Origin: Allacma fusca
Lineage: Eukaryota > Arthropoda > Collembola > Symphypleona > Sminthuridae
DNA: 64,000 nucleotides
Direction of reading: 5' to 3'
NCBI GenBank assembly: GCA_947179485.1
Contig: OX359248.1
Span: 4,233,501 to 4,297,500, forward strand
Part shown: positions 60,663-64,000 of the stretch, piece by piece
How positions within the stretch are numbered: the first letter of the stretch is position 1
Layout: the number at the start of each line of letters is the position of its first letter
The notes under the pieces: model-generated
What the model was told of the DNA's origin: nothing
Database searches by the model: none
What the model saw: the letters and a program-made list of their open reading frames with translations, nothing else
Program-made: the position numbers and the translations under genes

Positions 60663-62819
60663 GTAAGTCCGACTGGTTTAGTCTGTTGAATTCGTTAGGT
60701 TTTTATTGATGTTGGAAGGTTTTTAAATAATTATAGCTTCAGACTTGAGTAGACAATGAGGAGGAAGTAGAGGAGGGGGAAATCATTATGTAAACCTTTT
60801 TGTTTTCTTTTTACAGGAACGGAGTTAATGTTGAAGGAGCGACACATCGGCAAGTTGTGGACTTGATCAAGTCTGGTGGGGATGTGTTAACTTTAACCGT
60901 CATATCCGTCTCCCCTCAGGTAAGGAATAGACTTATGATGATTAAAATGTATGCTGACGGAAGAATGACTTGTGTGTTAGTATTTGGTCTGAAGATGAAA
61001 TCAAGAGTTAATGATCTAGTGATTGATTTAGATTTGTTACTGTGTGTTACAGGAAGCTGAAAGGTTAGAGCCAAATGAAGAGACAACTAATTTTCCATCG
61101 TATGATTATAGCGAAAAACGCTCTCTTCCAATATCTATTCCCGATTACCAATACAAATATAATGAGAAGACTGGCGAGCGCTATGTAGTTTACAATATTT
61201 ATATGGCTGGTCGTCATCTTTGTTCTCGACGCTATAAAGAGTTTACCGTGCTTCTTCTTAATCTCAAAAAAGAATTTTCTGGTTTTAATTTTCCTAAGCT
61301 TCCGAGCAAGTGGCCATTTGCGTAAGTAATATGCTTTTTGATTGTTTGGTTTTAAAATTTGGATCCGTCAATTTGTATCCAGATGAACTCGAAGATTTGG
61401 GGGAACTAATGGTGAATATTTTATGGAACAGATTAAATGAGCAACAATTGGATAGCCGCAGGAGGGGTTTGGAGCAGTTTTTGGAAAAAGTTTGTGCTGT
61501 TAGGGTGATAGCAGAAAGTGATATTATGCAAGAGTTCCTTACGGATGATGAACAAGTACGTGCAGTTCTATTGATTTGCTTTATATTTGTATTTAACTTT
61601 TCCTTATTCTTGCTTAAAGTAAAAACTATTACTGATGAAGCGTAAATTGTAATCGTAATTTAGGGATCGGGAAGTAAAATTGACCTTAAAGTCCTGTTAC
61701 CAAATCGTGAGGTGGTGACTTTGAACGTTCAGAAGAATGCTAATGCTGAAGAGGTGTATGCAGTCCTAGCCCATAAAATTAATTTAAGCGCCGAAGCCTT
61801 CCATATTTTCGCGCTTTTTGAAATAGTCGAGTATAATTTTGGTAAAGTAATATCTTCATTCTGTGATTCTATTTCCAACAGTGCAATGCTTTAAGATGTT
61901 TAACGACTTCTTGCTTATAATATTTACAGAAAGAAAATTAGCACCCAATGAGTTTCCTCATAATTTATACATTCAAAACTACAGCACAGCTACGTCGACT
62001 TGTATATGCATGCGAAAATGGCTATTCACCTTGAGCAAAGAATTGAGTCTCACAAATGATGATCAAGCGACTACATACTTTTTCTGGCAGGTATTGTAAA
62101 TGCAGTTCATAATCAGAAAATATGAAAATTTAACAAAAAACAGTCGATAATAAACTGGAAATATGATAACTAATTATGAAGGCGGTAGATGACGTCAACC
62201 GTGGTCACATAAAGGCAGGGGATCGTTTGTACCAGCTTAAAGCTTTGCAGGATGCAAGTCGTAAGAATGAGTACCTGTCGTTGGTACGTCAGTTGGAAGG
62301 TTACGGTGGAATAGTATTTCCTCATTGCTCATGTGATTCCAGAAAGGAGGGCCATGTCATTCCTACCATTTCTGCAGCTAGTTTTGAATTACAAGCTTGT
62401 AAAGAAGATGGAACGTTAGAGGTATGTTTGAGTTACTTTTGTTGGAAAACATTCATTAGTACTAATCGTTTCCGTAATAAATAATTAATATTGACATTTC
62501 AGTCACAAACCATACATTTCTCTTGGTCATCTATCATTCAATGGGATGTGGACGATGAAGGCATGGCATTTGCATTCCAATACCAAAGACCTGACAAACC
62601 CGCGAGATGGGTTAAGATATTCACCAATTATGTAAGTTCGATCCCGAAGTCATTTATGCATACGTTATCACAGTTCCAAAAGTGCTCTGATTTTTCCTTA
62701 ATATCATAAAGAATTACATAATTGATTCTGATTTCAACTTCCAGTTTCATTTTATGAACGACTGCTTTGAAAAAGTCAAGGAGGAGATGATGTTGGAGGG
62801 AAGACCAAAGGCTTCGTAG
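60439..62819 (+). CDS. SNX27: SNX27, sorting nexin with PDZ, PX and FERM domains
   Basis: Nine exons join in phase (60439-60662, 60817-60919, 61053-61321, 61432-61555, 61664-61841, 61931-62091, 62182-62421, 62503-62631, 62745-62819) and give 500 residues; human SNX27 has 541. The protein sorts cargo carrying PDZ-binding tails from early endosomes back to the plasma membrane with retromer. The PDZ domain (about residues 12-103) has the GFGF carboxylate loop and [20 protein letters not shown]. The PX domain (about 127-235) has SRRYKEF and PKLPSKWPF for phosphoinositide binding. The FERM-like module (about 241-500) includes [38 protein letters not shown] and WVKIFTNY. A second ATG follows the first directly, so the start could be 60442. 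I see no broken frame or missing domain. The difference from human is mainly at the two termini. Confidence 0.97.
60817..60919 (+). CDS. SNX27: SNX27 exon 2 (end of PDZ)
   Basis: Acceptor tttttacag leads into [20 protein letters not shown] and then [11 protein letters not shown]. The donor is gtaagg, and the exon ends in phase 0. Confidence 0.95.
61053..61321 (+). CDS. SNX27: SNX27 exon 3 (PX core)
   Basis: The exon encodes residues 110-198, including [20 protein letters not shown] and the proline-rich PX loop PKLPSKWPF. The donor gtaagt follows two bases of an Ala codon. Confidence 0.95.
61432..61555 (+). CDS. SNX27: SNX27 exon 4 (end of PX)
   Basis: It completes the Ala codon and continues [33 protein letters not shown] and DDEQ. 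The donor is gtacgt, in phase 0. This matches the human [20 protein letters not shown] segment. Confidence 0.95.
61664..61841 (+). CDS. SNX27: SNX27 exon 5 (FERM F1)
   Basis: Acceptor taatttag leads into the ubiquitin-like F1 lobe, [20 protein letters not shown] through [12 protein letters not shown]. The exon ends one base into a codon at gtaaag. Confidence 0.93.
61931..62091 (+). CDS. SNX27: SNX27 exon 6 (FERM F1-F2)
   Basis: Acceptor atttacag gives [20 protein letters not shown], then [11 protein letters not shown] and TTYFFWQ. The donor is gtattg, in phase 0. Confidence 0.94.
62182..62421 (+). CDS. SNX27: SNX27 exon 7 (FERM F2-F3)
   Basis: The exon has 80 codons: [40 protein letters not shown] and ACKEDGTLE. 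The acceptor (attatgaag) lacks a pyrimidine tract, but the family sequence FFxQAVDDV fixes the junction. Confidence 0.93.
62503..62631 (+). CDS. SNX27: SNX27 exon 8 (FERM F3)
   Basis: Acceptor acatttcag leads into [40 protein letters not shown] and TNY. The donor is gtaagt, in phase 0. Confidence 0.94.
62745..62819 (+). CDS. SNX27: SNX27 exon 9 (C-terminus)
   Basis: Acceptor acttccag leads into [19 protein letters not shown] and a TAG stop at 62817-62819. It corresponds to the human FNYMHECFERVFCELKW end. Confidence 0.92.
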   Translation, partial: FHFMNDCFEKVKEEMMLEGRPKAS

Positions 62820-63129
62820 AGTTTGTTGAATGGGCACAAGAGAAAGAAGGGCCATATATATAAATCTCGTACATAAAGAAGTTAATAATAATTATTGGAT
62901 GTCCTAAATGAAACGCTTTAGTTTATTAATGTTACATGCTCGCCATTATATATAGCTACTTGATTCCAAGTCTTCTTGTTGCATTTACAGTCTGCAGTGT
63001 TTTTCCTTGTTGTTTATCACGTGAATTGTCAATTCCTTATTATTTACACGCATTGATTTATTTTTCCCATCACACTGGTTAAGGATCAGTTGTGCGCTAT
63101 ATTTGTTCATCTGGTCCATGTTCAGAGTG

Positions 63130-63135
63130 AATAAA
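63130..63135 (+). terminator. SNX27: Candidate polyadenylation signal of SNX27
   Basis: AATAAA lies 311 bases after the SNX27 stop codon and is the first canonical signal in its 3' flank. Confidence 0.55.
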
Positions 63136-64000
63136 CGAACGTTTATCTTATTCTGTGTATCCTTTGTATTATCTATCCAATATGTTACATGTCACCGTCA
63201 GTCTGCATACATGTGAATTTATTTTTCGCATGGTTGTATAATATAGATGTCTTATCACATGTAAATTGCGAGCATGAAGAATCTCAGTTTATTCCTGTCA
63301 TATACTTACTTGTACGTATAAATTCACCCATCTTGTGCACCAAACACATAAAAGAAATCCTGCACAACACATCCAAATGAGAGCACCTGCTATATGTATA
63401 TATACACTTCTAAGTGTATAATTTATTAGTTGCACTAAAGTCTCATCACTGTTCCACGTCACGTAAATGTTATGCCAAACAAACTACCACTACATTCCTC
63501 TAGCTGTACATAGTATATACATGTGATGTGTGAACCGTGTAAGTTTCAAAGTAGCCGTTGAAATAGCTATATAAAAATAAAATGGTTAGAAACCGAGAAA
63601 TTATCATAAAATCTAATTTTCCATCCGGATTTCCAAGTCATTTTCATTTCGCGTCCAAATTCATCCCAAAAATTTTCCATCACATAGAATTTGGTTTTTT
63701 CCATTGCCACTGTCACACTCAATCGTCATTCTTTATGGTCCTCTGATCTTATCATTCGCCTAAGATGCAGCCTCATCTCATGCAGCATCCTAACATATCA
63801 CAAGTCCAACTTGGAAGCATTTCCTCATGTCCCTTGTAACTGCAACCCTCTGTATGTACACTCTAGTGAATTCCAGAATCATCTCATATAATGTTGACCA
63901 AGCTGAAGCTAAAGATACCAGCTAAATCTCTAGGTTAGGTAAAGAGTATCACATATACATACAAACCACTAGTGATGATATACGCACACACGTTCAACCC
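63136..64000. other. 3' flank of SNX27
   Basis: This is AT-rich DNA with TACATA-type motifs. The open frames here are short and show no family signature. Confidence 0.6.

Noticed and set aside
62626-62650. GTTCGATCC resembling a tRNA B box in an SNX27 intron
   Set aside because: No A box or cloverleaf stems can be formed around it. No other tRNA-like sequence was seen in the window.

Overview
The window looks like arthropod nuclear DNA. It is AT-rich, has spliced genes with GT-AG introns, many simple repeats (GA, TG, TACA) and no bacterial-type gene packing. The MAP1 gene has the invertebrate (futsch-type) sequence. A crustacean such as a copepod would fit the AT-rich, TACATA-rich intergenic DNA, but the sequence does not prove this. 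I see no rRNA, tRNA, CRISPR array or intact mobile element.

Three protein genes can be assembled exon by exon with matching reading phases. (1) Plus strand, about 1199-6922: a type II membrane glycoside hydrolase family 31 protein of the MYORG/KIAA1161 type. It has four exons, and its 5' end is not resolved. Both positions expected to hold the catalytic aspartates hold glutamate. (2) Minus strand, 53929-16938: futsch, the arthropod MAP1 microtubule-associated protein. It has five coding exons, and one of them is about 18 kb. The predicted protein is about 6,197 residues, with conserved MAP1 N-terminal and C-terminal (light-chain) regions around a very long acidic, repeat-rich middle. (3) Plus strand, 60439-62819: SNX27, a PDZ-PX-FERM sorting nexin, with nine exons encoding 500 residues.

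Layout: the GH31 gene and futsch converge across about 10 kb of AT-rich intergenic DNA. futsch and SNX27 diverge from a 6.5-kb region that may hold both promoters and contains some unassigned exon-like stretches. futsch intron 1 is 13.6 kb and carries minisatellite and GA/TC microsatellite arrays. The three genes are not an operon or pathway. They act separately in luminal glycan processing, the neuronal cytoskeleton and endosome-to-membrane recycling.

The points most worth following up are the double Asp-to-Glu change in the GH31 active site, a perfect 612-bp in-frame tandem duplication inside futsch, a possible 42-nt intron and alternative futsch start, and exon-like islands that do not belong to the three recognised genes.
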